Assembly: GCA_903888395.1 (NCBI GenBank)
Contig: CAISTO010000076.1
Location: 1 to 33,647 of the forward strand
Direction: 5' to 3'
DNA from: an uncultured Bacteroidota bacterium
Lineage (GTDB): Bacteria; Bacteroidota; Bacteroidia; UKL13-3
DNA: 33,647 nt
The notes under the pieces are model-generated. The model did not search any database, had not been told where the DNA came from, and saw nothing but the letters and a program-made list of their open reading frames with translations. The translations under genes and the position numbers were made by a program. Each line of letters opens with the position of its first letter. Position 1 is the first letter of the stretch. Shown piece by piece: positions 33,189 through 33,647 of this stretch.

Positions 33189-33600
33189 ATTATTGGAGTC
33201 AAATAAAATAATTTAGATATAGACAGTATTTCCACTAAATTATTTAAATGCTTTAATATGAACCAAAATGTACTAGTAAAGAGTACGTTAGAAATACAGA
33301 AAGAGCATTTATTTATTTGATATAAGATAAAAACAACTAAATTTTATTGTGTTTTATATGTTTTACAGCTACTAATAACGCTATAAATGATTAATAAGTT
33401 CAGAAATATTTGCTTTGAATTATAATATTTCAAAACAAATTGATGGTAATTATTATAATTTTTTACACTTAAATTTATATTGAATTTCCTTCTTTATTTT
33501 AGTCATAAATTAAGTTTTTTACATTATAAATTTAACGTATTTAAAAACTGAGATCTTAGCTATAGAAATTATTTATAAAAATAGTATTCATTATAAATAA
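33189..33600. other. Gene-free AT-rich stretch
   Basis: About 400 bp with no open frame of any length on either strand, very AT-rich, with only a weak inverted pair (GTACT / AGTAC near 33271-33289). I see no RNA gene or mobile element here. Confidence 0.5.
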
Positions 33601-33628
33601 AATGAACCCGATAAATACCGAGTTCATT
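33601..33628 (-). terminator. Terminator for a minus-strand gene beyond the window
   Basis: On the minus strand AATGAACTCG and CGGGTTCATT pair over 10 bp with one T-G wobble around an 8-nt loop, followed by TTATTTAT. The wobble pair is favourable only on this strand, which indicates a gene to the right of the window reading leftward. Confidence 0.6.
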
Positions 33629-33647
33629 ATTTGAAAAACAATTATTA

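Noticed and set aside
33189..33600. Possible small RNA gene in the AT-rich right-hand stretch
   Set aside because: No stable stem, promoter-terminator pair or known RNA motif could be found apart from the terminator at 33601.

Overview
This window is chromosomal DNA from a free-living-type member of the Bacteroidota. The evidence is consistent. LpxC is fused to FabZ, there are two proteins with type IX secretion (Por) C-terminal sorting domains, a Bacteroidota-type putative porin and a CtlX-type citrulline hydrolase are present, the base composition is strongly AT-rich, and several genes have a TAnnTTTG-like -7 promoter element shortly upstream. I cannot name the order or genus from sequence alone. 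Most genes are ordinary housekeeping or envelope genes, and I see no prophage, no insertion-sequence transposase, no CRISPR array and no rRNA or tRNA gene.

Layout: 1-2.2 kb holds prfC, which converges with no gap on a DUF1801 gene. 2.2-3.3 kb holds a 2-Cys peroxiredoxin, a terminator and a repeat-rich spacer. 3.3-8.5 kb (minus strand) holds a helical-repeat protein, mutS and an SF1 helicase with a C-terminal HTH. 8.8-12.2 kb (minus) holds a lipoprotein with a trypsin-like protease domain, and pckA followed by a triple-hairpin 3' region. 12.5-15.8 kb (plus) holds a methyltransferase, dapA and DUF3298 lipoprotein cluster, then a small outer-membrane protein. 15.9-19.7 kb (minus) holds dnaX, split by a slippery A10 run, and a porin. 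19.9-24.1 kb (plus) holds a DEAD-box helicase, a CxxCH/T9SS protein, a GIY-YIG nuclease remnant framed by two palindromic elements, and a MoCo-sulfurase/cysteine-desulfurase-like PLP enzyme. 24.2-26.4 kb (minus) holds lpxC/fabZ and lpxA. 26.6-27.8 kb (plus) holds a pirin with a Tat-like signal. 28.1-31.9 kb (minus) holds an S41 peptidase, an EVE-domain protein and a large T9SS cargo protein. 32-32.9 kb (plus) holds ctlX. 32.9-33.2 kb (minus) holds a small DUF5679-like protein without the usual zinc cysteines.

How the genes work together: lpxC/fabZ and lpxA give the first committed steps of lipid A synthesis plus fatty-acid dehydration. dapA feeds lysine and diaminopimelate for peptidoglycan. 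pckA links oxaloacetate to gluconeogenesis. mutS, dnaX and the helicases serve DNA replication and repair. The secreted and envelope proteins (porin, small barrel, T9SS cargo, lipoproteins, S41 peptidase) fit a Gram-negative surface.

The two signals most worth following are the dnaX arrangement and the nuclease cassette. In dnaX, a short gamma-like frame ends exactly at an A10 run, the tau tail lies in the -1 frame, and a strong stem-loop sits just downstream. In the cassette, a solo GIY-YIG gene lies tightly between two copies of an approximately 105 bp palindromic repeat and carries a stop at codon 2. Serial hairpin elements after pckA and after the pirin gene are further unexplained repeat structures.
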